From Neisseria sp. DTU_2020_1000833_1_SI_GRL_NUU_006 (GTDB lineage: Bacteria > Pseudomonadota > Gammaproteobacteria > Burkholderiales > Neisseriaceae), in the NCBI GenBank assembly GCA_032388755.1, contig CP135593.1:930001-994000 (forward strand): a stretch of DNA of 64,000 bases, read 5' to 3'. Of this stretch, positions 32,305 through 41,623 are shown piece by piece. The position numbers and the translations under genes were made by a program. The notes beneath the pieces were generated by a model. The model did not search any database. It was not told the origin of the DNA and saw only the letters and a program-made list of their open reading frames with translations. Position 1 is the first letter of the stretch. Each line of letters opens with the position of its first letter.

Positions 32305-32451
32305 TCAACCGCCGCATGCGCCGCAGCAACCGCCTTCGCTGTGGCCGCCGCGTTTTTCTTCGTTGTTGACTACGGGCAGCTCGACTTCTTCAGACTGTTC
32401 TTTTTTGTCTTCGGGCAGGTCGTTGACTTTGATTTTGTTTTCTTCTGACAT
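32305..32451 (-). CDS. 48-residue peptide with Cys/Gly-rich tail
   Basis: A short minus-strand gene with a plausible purine-rich (GAGAG) ribosome binding site encodes 48 residues. The first 35 are highly charged (E, K, D, N). The end is R-G-G-H-S-E-G-G-C-C-G-A-C-G-G, with three cysteines and many glycines. A charged leader and a Cys/Gly tail recall precursors of modified peptides and small metal-binding proteins, but no modifying enzyme is adjacent. It ends at a DUS terminator, which supports it being a real gene. Function unknown. Confidence 0.6.
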   Translation of the reverse strand: MSEENKIKVNDLPEDKKEQSEEVELPVVNNEEKRGGHSEGGCCGACGG

Positions 32452-32533
32452 TTTAGGCTCTCTTTAAAAAAGGGTGGAAAGGTGTGCCAAGATACCATCG
32501 GGCGGCGGATAAACCAAGTCGGATTTAAGATTT

Positions 32534-32561
32534 TTTGCGATTCGGTTTGATGAATCGCAAA
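32534..32561. repeat. Short inverted repeat upstream of the Cys/Gly peptide gene
   Basis: TTTGCGATTC and GAATCGCAAA around an 8-base loop, about 85 bases upstream of the peptide start. It may be an operator or RNA hairpin; there is no T run on the minus strand. Confidence 0.5.
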
Positions 32562-32615
32562 TCGTGCCGGTTTAGGATGGTTGATGTGCGGCTGATATGA
32601 TGACGGGACGCTTGT

Positions 32616-32722
32616 TATAGTGGATTAAATTTAAATCAGGACAAGGTGACGAAGCCGCAGACAGTACAAATAGTACGGCAAGGCGAGGCAACGCCGTACT
32701 GGTTTAAAGTTAATCCACTATA
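32616..32722 (+). repeat. Correia repeat enclosed element (CREE) 3
   Basis: About 107 bases with TATAGTGGATTAA and TTAATCCACTATA inverted ends, near-identical to the copy at 13708. It lies downstream of lgt, with a single DUS (TTTTCAGACGACCT, near 32741) between them. Confidence 0.92.
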
Positions 32723-32759
32723 TCGCGTCCCGTTTGGGTTTTCAGACGACCTTTGGGCA

Positions 32760-33614
32760 TCAGTTCAGGCGGTTTTTCTTACCGAACCAGACGAAACCGA
32801 TCGCGCCCAAAACAATCATCGGAACGCTCAACCATTGTCCCATCGACAAGCCCAAGGTGAGCAGACCGAGATAGTCGTCGGGCTGGCGGGCGTATTCGGC
32901 AATGAAGCGGAAGAAGCCGTAGCCGCCGAGGAAGAGGGAGGCGACTTGTCCGGTCGGACGCGGTTTTTTGGAAAAAATCCATACGACGATGAAAAGGCAG
33001 ATGCCTTCCAGCGCGAATTGGTAGAGTTGCGAAGGGTGGCGTGGCAGTACGTGGTATTGCTGCATCCATTCCGCCCAAAGCGGGTTGCGTACGGCGGCGT
33101 TGAGGTCTTCTGCGCGCGCTTGCGGGAAGCCCATTGCCCAAAGGGCGTTGATGTCGGTAACGCGGCCCCAGAGTTCGCCGTTGATGAAGTTGCCGATACG
33201 GCCGGAAGCCAAGCCCAGCGGAACAAGCGGCGCAACAAAATCCATGGTTTTCAAGGTGCTGATTTTGTGTTTGCGGCTGAACAGCCACATGGCGATGACG
33301 ACGCCCAAGAAGCCGCCGTGGAACGACATGCCGCCTTCCCAAACTTTAAGCATTTCGAGCGGATGTTCGAGGTAGTATGAGAATTTGTAAAACAGGATAT
33401 AGCCGAGTCGTCCGCCGAGTATGACGCCCAACACACCCCAAGTCAGGAAGTCGTCGAGCATTTCTTGGGTAAAGACAGTGTTGCCTTGTTTGATGCGGCG
33501 ACGTCCCAGCCATAGGAAAAGCATAAAACCGACGATATAGCTGAGGGCATACCAGCGGATGGCGACTGGTCCGATACTGATTGCAATGGGGTCAAACTGC
33601 GGATGTATCATCAT
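32760..33614 (-). CDS. lgt: Prolipoprotein diacylglyceryl transferase
   Basis: Lgt transfers diacylglycerol from phosphatidylglycerol to the lipobox cysteine, the first step of lipoprotein maturation in the inner membrane. The 284-residue protein has about seven membrane segments, the H-G-G-F-L-G motif near 101 and the Lgt signature [10 protein letters not shown] near 138. Two ATG codons are adjacent; either may be used. Many lipoproteins in this window (21984, 24676, 20782) depend on it. Confidence 0.95.
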   Translation of the reverse strand: MMIHPQFDPIAISIGPVAIRWYALSYIVGFMLFLWLGRRRIKQGNTVFTQEMLDDFLTWGVLGVILGGRLGYILFYKFSYYLEHPLEMLKVWEGGMSFHGGFLGVVIAMWLFSRKHKISTLKTMDFVAPLVPLGLASGRIGNFINGELWGRVTDINALWAMGFPQARAEDLNAAVRNPLWAEWMQQYHVLPRHPSQLYQFALEGICLFIVVWIFSKKPRPTGQVASLFLGGYGFFRFIAEYARQPDDYLGLLTLGLSMGQWLSVPMIVLGAIGFVWFGKKNRLN

Positions 33615-33662
33615 GATGTGTGTTCCTTATTGGAAGGGCGGTTTATGTGTTTTTAGCCCGAC

Positions 33663-33706
33663 AAAGGTCGTCTGAAAATCCCGATTTGAATTTTCAGACG
33701 ACCTTT
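33663..33706 (-). terminator. DUS inverted-repeat terminator
   Basis: AAAGGTCGTCTGAAAA paired with TTTTCAGACGACCTTT downstream of the M14 peptidase gene. Confidence 0.87.
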
Positions 33707-33726
33707 TGCGTGATGGGGAGAAATAA

Positions 33727-34857
33727 TTATCGTAAATCATCGACAACGTTCAAGACAGCCGACAACATGGCTTCGCCCAAGCGCAGGGAGCGTTGACCGT
33801 TCCAGCCGAAGTCGTCGTCGGGCAGGTTGGCGTTGTCTTTAAACGGCATTTCCAGCGTATAGGCGAGGCAGTCGAAACGGTTGCCCACCCAGTTGGTCGC
33901 GAGCGTCATGTTTGCCTGACCGGGTGCGTCTTTTTCATAGCCGTATTCGTCTTGGAAGTCGGGGCTGGCGGAGAGCAGGGCGGTTTTGAACTGCGTTTCC
34001 AGTGCGGCGATGCGCGGATTATAGTTTGGCACGCCTTCCGTACCGGCGACAAAGACAAACGGCAATGCTTCGTCGCCATGAATGTCCAAGAACAAATCCA
34101 CGCCGGTTTCCAGCATTTTTTCGCGCACGAGGAAGACTTCGGGGCTTTTTTCCAAAGCCGGGCTTTCCCATTCGCGGTTGAGGTTTGCACCGGCGGCATT
34201 GGTGCGCAGATTGCCCAGTACCGAGCCGTCGGGGTTCATGTTCGGTACGATATAGAAAGTGGCGCGGTCGAGCAAGATGCGTGCGGTCGGGTCTTGCGGA
34301 TCGAGCAGGCGGCCGAGCAAGCCTTCGATAAACCATTCCGCCATCGTTTCGCCCGGATGCTGGCGGGCGATAATCCAGATTTTCATGTCGCTTTCAACTT
34401 GGTTGCCGATGGTCAGCAGGTTGATGTCGCGGCCTTGCACGGTACTGCCCAAGTCGTCGATGCGGCAAAGCCCGCTGCCTTGCGCGTCGCCCAAGAGGTT
34501 TAAATGCTGCTCGTGGGAATAGGGTTCGAAATAGGCGTAGTAAACGCTGTTGGAGAGCGGCGTATGGTTGATGGTCAACACGCCGTTTTCGTATTCGGTC
34601 GGGACGCGGAACCAATTTTGGCGGTCGTAAGAGGCGCACGCCTGATAATCTTCCCAGCCTTTGGGATAAGCCGAATCCGCCGCGTTTTCAAAGTGCATCA
34701 CGCAATTCTGATACGCCGCACCTTGCAGGCGGAAATAAAACCATTGGGCGAAATCGGAAGCGTTGTCCGGACGCAGCTCCAAGCGGATATTGGCGGGATC
34801 GGTCAGGTCTTTGACGACGACGGAGCCGGCGTCAAATTGAGTGCTGATTTTAATCAT
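33727..34857 (-). CDS. M14-family zinc carboxypeptidase
   Basis: The 376-residue protein has an N-terminal beta domain and a C-terminal M14 peptidase domain. Zinc ligands are H167 and E170 in H-P-G-E and the histidine of D-I-H-G-D-E near 262; the general base glutamate is in L-E-M-P near 338. The layout resembles cytosolic carboxypeptidases (M14 subfamily D). No signal peptide is seen. Substrate unknown. Confidence 0.83.
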   Translation of the reverse strand: MIKISTQFDAGSVVVKDLTDPANIRLELRPDNASDFAQWFYFRLQGAAYQNCVMHFENAADSAYPKGWEDYQACASYDRQNWFRVPTEYENGVLTINHTPLSNSVYYAYFEPYSHEQHLNLLGDAQGSGLCRIDDLGSTVQGRDINLLTIGNQVESDMKIWIIARQHPGETMAEWFIEGLLGRLLDPQDPTARILLDRATFYIVPNMNPDGSVLGNLRTNAAGANLNREWESPALEKSPEVFLVREKMLETGVDLFLDIHGDEALPFVFVAGTEGVPNYNPRIAALETQFKTALLSASPDFQDEYGYEKDAPGQANMTLATNWVGNRFDCLAYTLEMPFKDNANLPDDDFGWNGQRSLRLGEAMLSAVLNVVDDLR

Positions 34858-35041
34858 GGGAAAGTCCTCGGTATATCGGGTAAACCGGATAACCGTTGTT
34901 TGAGAAAATGTGTGGGCGATACCGTATCCGTCGGCGACGGCAAACGGATATACCCGAATCCGTTGATTCTACCATTCCGACGGGCGCATCCTCAACCGAT
35001 AAGGGCTGCGGAATGTTGTTTCAGACGACCTTTGACGTTAA

Positions 35042-35134
35042 GATAGGGCAGATTCACTTTAAATCGGGACAAGACGGCAAAGCGGCAAATAGTTGCAAAG
35101 CTGATTTTTACTGATTCAAAGGTAATCCGCTATA
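35042..35134 (+). repeat. Degenerate CREE-like element upstream of argB
   Basis: About 93 bases keep the CREE order (a start related to GTGGATT, then AATC-GGACAAGA, a central spacer, then GGTAATCCGCTATA) but with many changes. Its right end gives TATAAT at 35131-35136, a likely -10 box for argB. The rest of the 34858-35165 gap holds one uptake sequence (near 35020) and no gene. Confidence 0.5.
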
Positions 35135-35156
35135 ATGATTAAATTGTTAATAATGA

Positions 35157-36056
<900 letters not shown>

Positions 36057-36122
36057 CGGCCCGCAGATGAGTCAAGGCTTGCCGAACAGCAGGCCTTGTA
36101 AATGCCCGAATACTAAATATAC

Positions 36123-36191
36123 AAAAGGTCGTCTGAAAACCTGTTTCAACGTTCATAGAGAATGCTGAAACGGATTTTCAGACGACCTTTT
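36123..36191. terminator. DUS inverted repeat with inner hairpin
   Basis: AAAAGGTCGTCTGAAAA and its reverse complement around a long loop that itself has GTTTCAAC / GCTGAAAC pairing. It lies between convergent argB and ppx. Confidence 0.85.
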
Positions 36192-36205
36192 TACTATTTT
36201 CAGCC

Positions 36206-37714
36206 CTATTGAGGCTGCACGTTGAAAGGCATATCGATTTTTTGCCATTGCGCGCTTTCGTAGTCAAGCGCGGCGGCGATTAGGGGGTGTTGTTCGAGCC
36301 AGTTTTGGCTGATACGCAGGATGAAGCCTTTGCCGGTTTCGTCGGCGCGCAGTTGGGTTTGCGGCGGCAGATCCAAAGGCAGGCGGGCGCGGCAGAAAAG
36401 TGCGGCGAGGCGCAGGGAAAGGACGGCGTACCAAAGCATTTCGCTGCTGCCGACGATGTCCGCCATTTTTTTCATGTCGCCGCGGTGTCCGATGACCAGT
36501 TGCGCGAGTATGGTTTGCTCTTTGCGGGAGAAACCGGGCATATCGGCGTTTTCGAGGATGTAGGCGGAGTGTTTATGGTAGCCTGTGTGGGCGATGTCGA
36601 GCCCAATTTCGTGCAGTCTGCCTGCCCAGCCGAGGTATTGTTGCCATTGGGCAAGGTCTTGGACGGTTACGTTTTTAGCGTGGCACAGGCTGTCCATAAA
36701 GGCTTGCGCGGTTTCGGCGACGCGTTTGGCTTGGTTGAGGCTGACATGGTAGCGGTTTTGGAACTCGGCGGTCGTCTGATCGCGCATGTCTTCGTTCAAA
36801 CCGCGTCCGATCAGGTCGTAGAACACGCCGTCGCGCAAGGCGGCTTCGGTAACGGTCATTTTGGTGAGTTCGAGTTCTTCAAACGCTGCCATCATGACGG
36901 CCAGTCCGCCGGCGAACACTTCTACACGTTCTGGCTTGAGGCTTTCGAATTTGGCTTTTTTGACGGAACCGGCTTCAATAATACGGTCGGCGAGGTAGCG
37001 CATGCCTTTGTAGGTGATGTCGGCTTCTTGGGGCAGCTCGGCGGCGATGAGGTCGCGGATGGATTTGGCGGAGCCGGAGGTGCCGATGGCGAAATCCCAA
37101 CCTGTACGCTTCATGAGTTTGCTGATGCGCTGGATTTCGTTGCGTGCGGCGGAGATGGCGGCTTGGAAATCTTTGGCGGTGATTTTGTTTTGGAAAAAAC
37201 GCAGGCTGTAAGTGACGCAGCCTAGGGGCAGGCTTTCGGTGGCGAGCGGCTGGAGGTCGGAGCCGATGACGAATTCAGTCGAGCCGCCGCCGATGTCGAT
37301 GACGAGCATCTTGTCGCCGTTGGGCGGCAGGGTGTGGACGACGCCGGTGTAAATGAGACGGGCTTCCTCTCGACCTGCGATGATTTCGATGGGGAAGCCC
37401 AGTGCGGCTTCGGCTTTGGGTAGGAATTGGGCGATATTTTTTGCTACGCGGAAGGTATTGGTCGCCACAACGCGCACTTGTTCGGGCTTGAACCCGCGCA
37501 GCCGTTCGCCGAATTTAGCCAAACAGTCCAAGGCGCGTTCTTGGGATTCTTCGCTGAGGTTCTTATGTTCGTCCAAACCGGCGGCAAAACGCACCATTTG
37601 TTTGAAGGAATCAATGACTTTTAGTTGTCCGTTGTTGTTTTCGCAAACTTGGAGGCGGAAGCTGTTGGAACCTAAATCGACGGATGCCAGGACGTTGGTG
37701 GGCGTAGTGGTCAT
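36206..37714 (-). CDS. ppx: Exopolyphosphatase (Ppx/GppA family)
   Basis: The 502-residue protein begins with the actin-like ATPase-fold motif V-D-L-G-S-N-S-F near residue 12 and has D-I-G-G-G-S-T-E near 146, as in Ppx/GppA enzymes that degrade polyphosphate or pppGpp. The C-terminal half is the HD-like helical domain. The ATG at 37714 starts the conserved sequence; an open stretch of 38 codons upstream is not family-like. Confidence 0.9.
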   Translation of the reverse strand: MTTTPTNVLASVDLGSNSFRLQVCENNNGQLKVIDSFKQMVRFAAGLDEHKNLSEESQERALDCLAKFGERLRGFKPEQVRVVATNTFRVAKNIAQFLPKAEAALGFPIEIIAGREEARLIYTGVVHTLPPNGDKMLVIDIGGGSTEFVIGSDLQPLATESLPLGCVTYSLRFFQNKITAKDFQAAISAARNEIQRISKLMKRTGWDFAIGTSGSAKSIRDLIAAELPQEADITYKGMRYLADRIIEAGSVKKAKFESLKPERVEVFAGGLAVMMAAFEELELTKMTVTEAALRDGVFYDLIGRGLNEDMRDQTTAEFQNRYHVSLNQAKRVAETAQAFMDSLCHAKNVTVQDLAQWQQYLGWAGRLHEIGLDIAHTGYHKHSAYILENADMPGFSRKEQTILAQLVIGHRGDMKKMADIVGSSEMLWYAVLSLRLAALFCRARLPLDLPPQTQLRADETGKGFILRISQNWLEQHPLIAAALDYESAQWQKIDMPFNVQPQ

Positions 37715-37876
37715 GAAAAAATACCGGTGGATAAACGAAGGTCTAATGTTACTCTGTCCCGCCGTTGATTGACAATATCGCAGATCAACTTTAAACCGCC
37801 GCAATATTGCACTGCGTTGATGTATCACTCATTGTCTGTTTCAAGTCAATCTGCTCATCAATGATACACGCCACCT

Positions 37877-37905
37877 TTGATTCCGCACGGAGATATTCTT
37901 ATAAT
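37877..37905 (+). promoter_or_regulatory. Strong sigma-70 type promoter
   Basis: TTGATT (37877-37882), 17-base spacer, TATAAT (37900-37905). The expected RNA would run into the DUS hairpin at 37924 before the lytic transglycosylase gene. Confidence 0.65.
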
Positions 37906-37923
37906 ATCCGTTTTGCAAACGTC

Positions 37924-37967
37924 AAAAGGTCGTCTGAAAACGAAAATAGGTTTTTCAGACGACCTTT
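37924..37967 (+). terminator. DUS inverted repeat in the leader of the transglycosylase gene
   Basis: AAAAGGTCGTCTGAAAA paired with TTTTTCAGACGACCTTT. It lies between the promoter at 37877 and the ATG at 37983, so it may attenuate that transcript rather than end one. Confidence 0.7.
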
Positions 37968-37982
37968 AAACCGAGTAAACGA

Positions 37983-38624
37983 ATGACAGTACACATGAAA
38001 ACGGAAAACCTTATCCTCACGCCCGAATCCCCGTCCCGCCGCCGCTTCTTACTGGCAGGGGGCGCATTGCTGCTCAGCCCTGCAGCCGCACTCGCCGGCG
38101 CGCAACGCGAAGAAACGCTTGCCGACGATGTCGCTTCGGTCATGCGCAGCTCTATCAACAATGTCAACCCGCCGCGCCTCGTGTTCGCCGATCCAAACGA
38201 AGGCGAACGCTGGCTGGCGGCGATGTCCTCCCGCCTTGCCCGCTACGTTCCCGACGCTGCCGAACGCCGCCGCCTGCTGGTCAACATCCAATACGAAAGC
38301 AGCCGCGCAGGGTTGAATACCCAAGTGATTTTGGGTTTGATCGAAGTCGAGAGCGCGTTCCGCCAATACGCCATCAGCGGCGTCGGCGCGCGCGGGCTGA
38401 TGCAGGTCATGCCGTTTTGGAAAAACTATATCGGCAAACCTTCGCACAACCTGTTCGACATCCGCACCAACCTGCGCTACGGCTGCACCATCCTGCGCCA
38501 CTACAACAATATCGAAAAAGGCAACATCGTCCGCGCCTTGGCGCGCTTCAACGGCAGCCTGGGCAGCAACAAATACCCCAACGCCGTCTTAGGCGCATGG
38601 CGCAACCGCTGGCAATGGGGCTGA
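37983..38624 (+). CDS. Tat-exported lytic transglycosylase
   Basis: The 213-residue protein starts with a twin-arginine type signal, S-R-R-R-F-L (residues 18-23), followed by a hydrophobic stretch and A-L-A-G-A. The rest is an SLT (GH23) domain with the catalytic glutamate in I-E-V-E-S-A-F near 120 and the G-A-R-G-L-M-Q-V-M-P motif. It should cleave peptidoglycan in the periplasm. Export by Tat is unusual for this family and is inferred from the signal alone. Confidence 0.82.
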   Translation: MTVHMKTENLILTPESPSRRRFLLAGGALLLSPAAALAGAQREETLADDVASVMRSSINNVNPPRLVFADPNEGERWLAAMSSRLARYVPDAAERRRLLVNIQYESSRAGLNTQVILGLIEVESAFRQYAISGVGARGLMQVMPFWKNYIGKPSHNLFDIRTNLRYGCTILRHYNNIEKGNIVRALARFNGSLGSNKYPNAVLGAWRNRWQWG

Positions 38625-38707
38625 CCGCAGTGTATAAACGGCTGCGGTCCGTGCAAATGCAAACCCTTTTGAATCCTGTATAATCCGCACATCTGATAAT
38701 TTTAAAA

Positions 38708-38745
38708 TTTCAGACGACCTCAAAATCCTACCGGGTCGTCTGAAA
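38708..38745. repeat. Outward-facing DUS pair upstream of the MFS gene
   Basis: TTTCAGACGACCT and GGGTCGTCTGAAA separated by about 12 bases. The right copy ends 8 bases before the MFS start codon. Confidence 0.8.
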
Positions 38746-38753
38746 AACCGTTT

Positions 38754-40136
38754 ATGGCAAAAGACACCCGCATCCAAATGTTCCCGCACGAATGGCGTGC
38801 CAGCACCACCCTCTCCGGCGTTTACGCACTGCGTATGTTGGGGATGTTTTTGGTTCTCCCCGTTTTGTCCTTATATGCCGCCTCATTGCCCGGCGCGGAA
38901 AACAACAAAACCTTGGTCGGTCTGGCAATGGGCATCTACGGACTGACACAGGCTTTGCTGCAACTGCCTTTGGGCATCGCTTCCGATAAGTTCGGACGCA
39001 AAAAAACCATTTATGTCGGACTGATTGTCTTTGCCGCCGGTAGTTTTCTTGCCGCTGCCGCCAACTCATTGCCCATGCTGGTTGCCGCGCGCGCCATTCA
39101 AGGGGCGGGCGCAGTCAGCGCCGCAGTAACCGCGCTGCTTGCCGACTTGACCCGGGACGGTGTGCGTACCCGCGCAATGGCGATGATAGGCTTAAGCATA
39201 GGTTTGACCTTTTCCGTCAGCCTGGTGGTTGCCCCGATGATTGCCGATATTATCGGCGTACCCGGATTGTTTATGCTGACCGGCATCCTGACCGTCATCA
39301 GCATAGGCGTTGTCGCTTGGATGACTCCTGATCCCGAAGTATCAAAGCTGCACGAAGACACACAGGCGCAGCCCTCTCGCATGGGCGAAGTCCTCCGAGA
39401 CCGCCAGCTTCTCAACTTGGATTTCGGCATTTTCGCGCTGCACGCCGCACAAATGGCGTTGTTCACCGCCCTGCCTTTTGCCATGACGCAGCTCGGTTTG
39501 GAAAAAATCCAGCATTGGAAAGTCTATCTGCCCTCGACCATCGCAGGGCTGGTGATTATGATCCCCCTCATCATCATCGGCGAAACCCGCAACAAGCTCA
39601 AGCAAGTCTTCATCCTCGGCATCGCCTGCATTGCCGCGGCGCAAATCGGCTTATTGTTCGGCATGCACTCGATTTGGCTGATTACCGCCTATCTGGTTGT
39701 TTACTTTATCGGCTTCAACGTATTGGAAGCCAGCCTGCCGTCCATGGTGTCTAAGATTGCACCGGCCGATTTGAAAGGCACGGCAATGGGCGTTTACAAT
39801 ACCATGCAGTCCGTCGGGCTGTTTGTGGGCGGCGCAAGCGGCGGATGGCTGTTTCAACAATACGGCTTTGCAGGTGTTTTCACCTTTTGCAGCGTGTTGA
39901 TGTTGCTATGGCTGGTCATCGCCGTACTCGCGCCCGCGCCCAAACCCGTCAAAAACCTCAGCTATCCCGTCAGCCCCGCATGGCAGGAAAAACACGATTC
40001 GCTCTACCAAGCATTATCCCAAGTCGAAGGCGTTGAAAGCATTACCTTCAGCGCAGACAAACAAACCATTTACATCAAGGCGTTGCAAAAAGGATTTGAC
40101 CAAGAGGCCGCCGAAAACATCATCACAGGAGTTTAA
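38754..40136 (+). CDS. MFS transporter with C-terminal YAM-like domain (YajR type)
   Basis: The 460-residue protein has 12 membrane segments with the MFS motif A D-K-F-G-R-K-K near residue 83. After the last helix a soluble tail of about 65 residues (Y-P-V-S ... V-E-S-I-T-F ... I-Y-I-K-A-L) resembles the ferredoxin-like YAM domain of E. coli YajR, a proton-driven exporter. Substrate is unknown. ssb follows after 3 bases and may be co-transcribed. The start lies just after an uptake sequence and lacks a strong ribosome binding site; an ATG 7 codons later is possible. Confidence 0.85.
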   Translation: MAKDTRIQMFPHEWRASTTLSGVYALRMLGMFLVLPVLSLYAASLPGAENNKTLVGLAMGIYGLTQALLQLPLGIASDKFGRKKTIYVGLIVFAAGSFLAAAANSLPMLVAARAIQGAGAVSAAVTALLADLTRDGVRTRAMAMIGLSIGLTFSVSLVVAPMIADIIGVPGLFMLTGILTVISIGVVAWMTPDPEVSKLHEDTQAQPSRMGEVLRDRQLLNLDFGIFALHAAQMALFTALPFAMTQLGLEKIQHWKVYLPSTIAGLVIMIPLIIIGETRNKLKQVFILGIACIAAAQIGLLFGMHSIWLITAYLVVYFIGFNVLEASLPSMVSKIAPADLKGTAMGVYNTMQSVGLFVGGASGGWLFQQYGFAGVFTFCSVLMLLWLVIAVLAPAPKPVKNLSYPVSPAWQEKHDSLYQALSQVEGVESITFSADKQTIYIKALQKGFDQEAAENIITGV

Positions 40137-40139
40137 AAA

Positions 40140-40655
40140 ATGTCATTGAACAAAGTCATCCTTATCGGCCGTCTCGGTCGCGACCCCGAAGTCCGCTATA
40201 TGCCCAACGGCGAAGCCGTCTGCAATTTCAGCGTCGCCACCAGCGAAACATGGAACGACCGCAACGGCCAGCGCGTAGAACGCACCGAGTGGCACAACAT
40301 CACCATGTACCGCCGCCTCGCCGAAATTGCCGGACAATACCTGAAAAAAGGCAGCCAAGTATATCTGGAAGGCCGCATCCAAAGCCGTAAATACCAAGGC
40401 AAAGACGGCATCGAACGCACCGCATACGACATTATCGCCAATGAAATGAAAATGCTCGGCGGCCGCAACGACAACAGCGGCGGCGCACCTTACGACGACG
40501 GCGGTTACAGCCAAGGCGGCTACCAACAACAAGCGCCGCAGCAACAATACCAAGCCGCCCCGCAAAACCAAGAACCCCCTGCCGCCCCCCGCCGCCAAGC
40601 TCCCGCCGCACCGGCAGCCCCTGTCGAGGACATCGACGACGATATTCCATTTTGA
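40140..40655 (+). CDS. ssb: Single-stranded DNA-binding protein
   Basis: SSB coats single-stranded DNA in replication, repair and transformation. The 171-residue protein has the OB-fold N-terminus ([15 protein letters not shown]), a glutamine-, glycine- and proline-rich linker and the conserved acidic tip D-D-I-P-F that recruits partner proteins. It starts 3 bases after the MFS gene. Confidence 0.95.
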   Translation: MSLNKVILIGRLGRDPEVRYMPNGEAVCNFSVATSETWNDRNGQRVERTEWHNITMYRRLAEIAGQYLKKGSQVYLEGRIQSRKYQGKDGIERTAYDIIANEMKMLGGRNDNSGGAPYDDGGYSQGGYQQQAPQQQYQAAPQNQEPPAAPRRQAPAAPAAPVEDIDDDIPF

Positions 40656-40891
40656 GTTATATAAACAACCCAACAATATTGCTTGATACAAACCGCCGAG
40701 GTTTGAGGATAGATTGGGTATCCGTATTGGATGAAAGCAATCCGTCAGACTTTGAAAGCCATTTACAAAATGCTTTGAAATTTGGCCGCGCTTTTATTGT
40801 CGATACCCTCAAAGTACAAAGGTCGTCTGAAACTTTAATTTCAGACGACCTTTCCACTTTTCAAACAACCGTCAAACTTCCTGGCGAGTAG
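40652..40891 (+). CDS. Hypothetical short ORF overlapping the ssb stop (doubtful)
   Basis: A frame starting with TTG over the ssb stop codon runs 79 codons. Its first 55 residues look protein-like, but the end translates the DUS hairpin and runs into the next gene on the other strand. It may be a remnant of a gene. I do not recognise it. Confidence 0.2.
   Translation: MSYINNPTILLDTNRRGLRIDWVSVLDESNPSDFESHLQNALKFGRAFIVDTLKVQRSSETLISDDLSTFQTTVKLPGE
40818..40853 (-). terminator. DUS inverted-repeat terminator
   Basis: AAAGGTCGTCTGAAA paired with TTTCAGACGACCTTT downstream of the SDR gene that ends the 43260-40872 operon. Confidence 0.87.
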
Positions 40892-41609
40892 GCCGGAAGA
40901 TGATTTCGTTTATATCCACTTCCTCAGGTTGACTGATTGCGAACAGGACGGTGCGGGCAAAGCTGGAAGCGGGAATCTCATTGTGAGCATAGAAGTTTTC
41001 CATTGCGCCGCTAGCCATTTCAGAGCTGCTGCCATGCTTTAATTCGCTTTCAACTGCACCCGGGCAGAGAATAGTAGTACGCAAGTTGTAAGGTTTAACT
41101 TCCTTGCGCAGGCTTTCAGAAATGGCGCGTACCGCGGTTTTGGTCGCAGAATAAACAGCACATAATGGCCCCCAAACGTGTCCGGCTACGGAAGAAACAT
41201 TGATGATCTGACCGCTCTTTTGTGTTTTCATGGTCGGTAAAACGGCTGCAATGCCATGTAAGACGCCCTTGATATTGATATCGATCATTTGATTCCATTC
41301 ATCCACTTTCAATTCCTCCAATAAGGAAAGTGGCATGACACCCGCGTTGTTGAGCAATACGTCGATGCGGCTGTATAAATCCAACGCGCGTTGTGCCAAG
41401 GCTTGAACTTCGCCTAATTTAGTGACATCCGTTTGCACGCAGTGGTCGTGCGAGATACCCAATTCGTCAGCAAGGACGTGCAGGCGGTCTAAACGGCGCG
41501 CGCCCAAGATGACTTTTGCGCCTGCCTGCACCAAATGGCGGGCGGTTTCCGCACCCAGCCCGCTGGATGCGCCGGTGATAATGACAACTTTGTTTGCTAC
41601 GTTTTGCAT
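40872..41609 (-). CDS. Short-chain dehydrogenase/reductase
   Basis: The 245-residue SDR has the cofactor motif T-G-A-S-S-G-L-G (13-20), N-N-A-G and the catalytic S, Y-S-A-T-K at about 158-162. It probably reduces a carbonyl with NADPH. It is last in a four-gene run with ABM, YciI and quinone oxidoreductase genes, suggesting a role in handling electrophiles or quinones. Confidence 0.88.
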   Translation of the reverse strand: MQNVANKVVIITGASSGLGAETARHLVQAGAKVILGARRLDRLHVLADELGISHDHCVQTDVTKLGEVQALAQRALDLYSRIDVLLNNAGVMPLSLLEELKVDEWNQMIDINIKGVLHGIAAVLPTMKTQKSGQIINVSSVAGHVWGPLCAVYSATKTAVRAISESLRKEVKPYNLRTTILCPGAVESELKHGSSSEMASGAMENFYAHNEIPASSFARTVLFAISQPEEVDINEIIFRPTRQEV

Positions 41610-41623
41610 AATATTCTCCTTAA

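Noticed and set aside
36287..37225. 312-codon plus-strand frame opposite ppx
   Set aside because: Antisense shadow; ppx has the conserved motifs.
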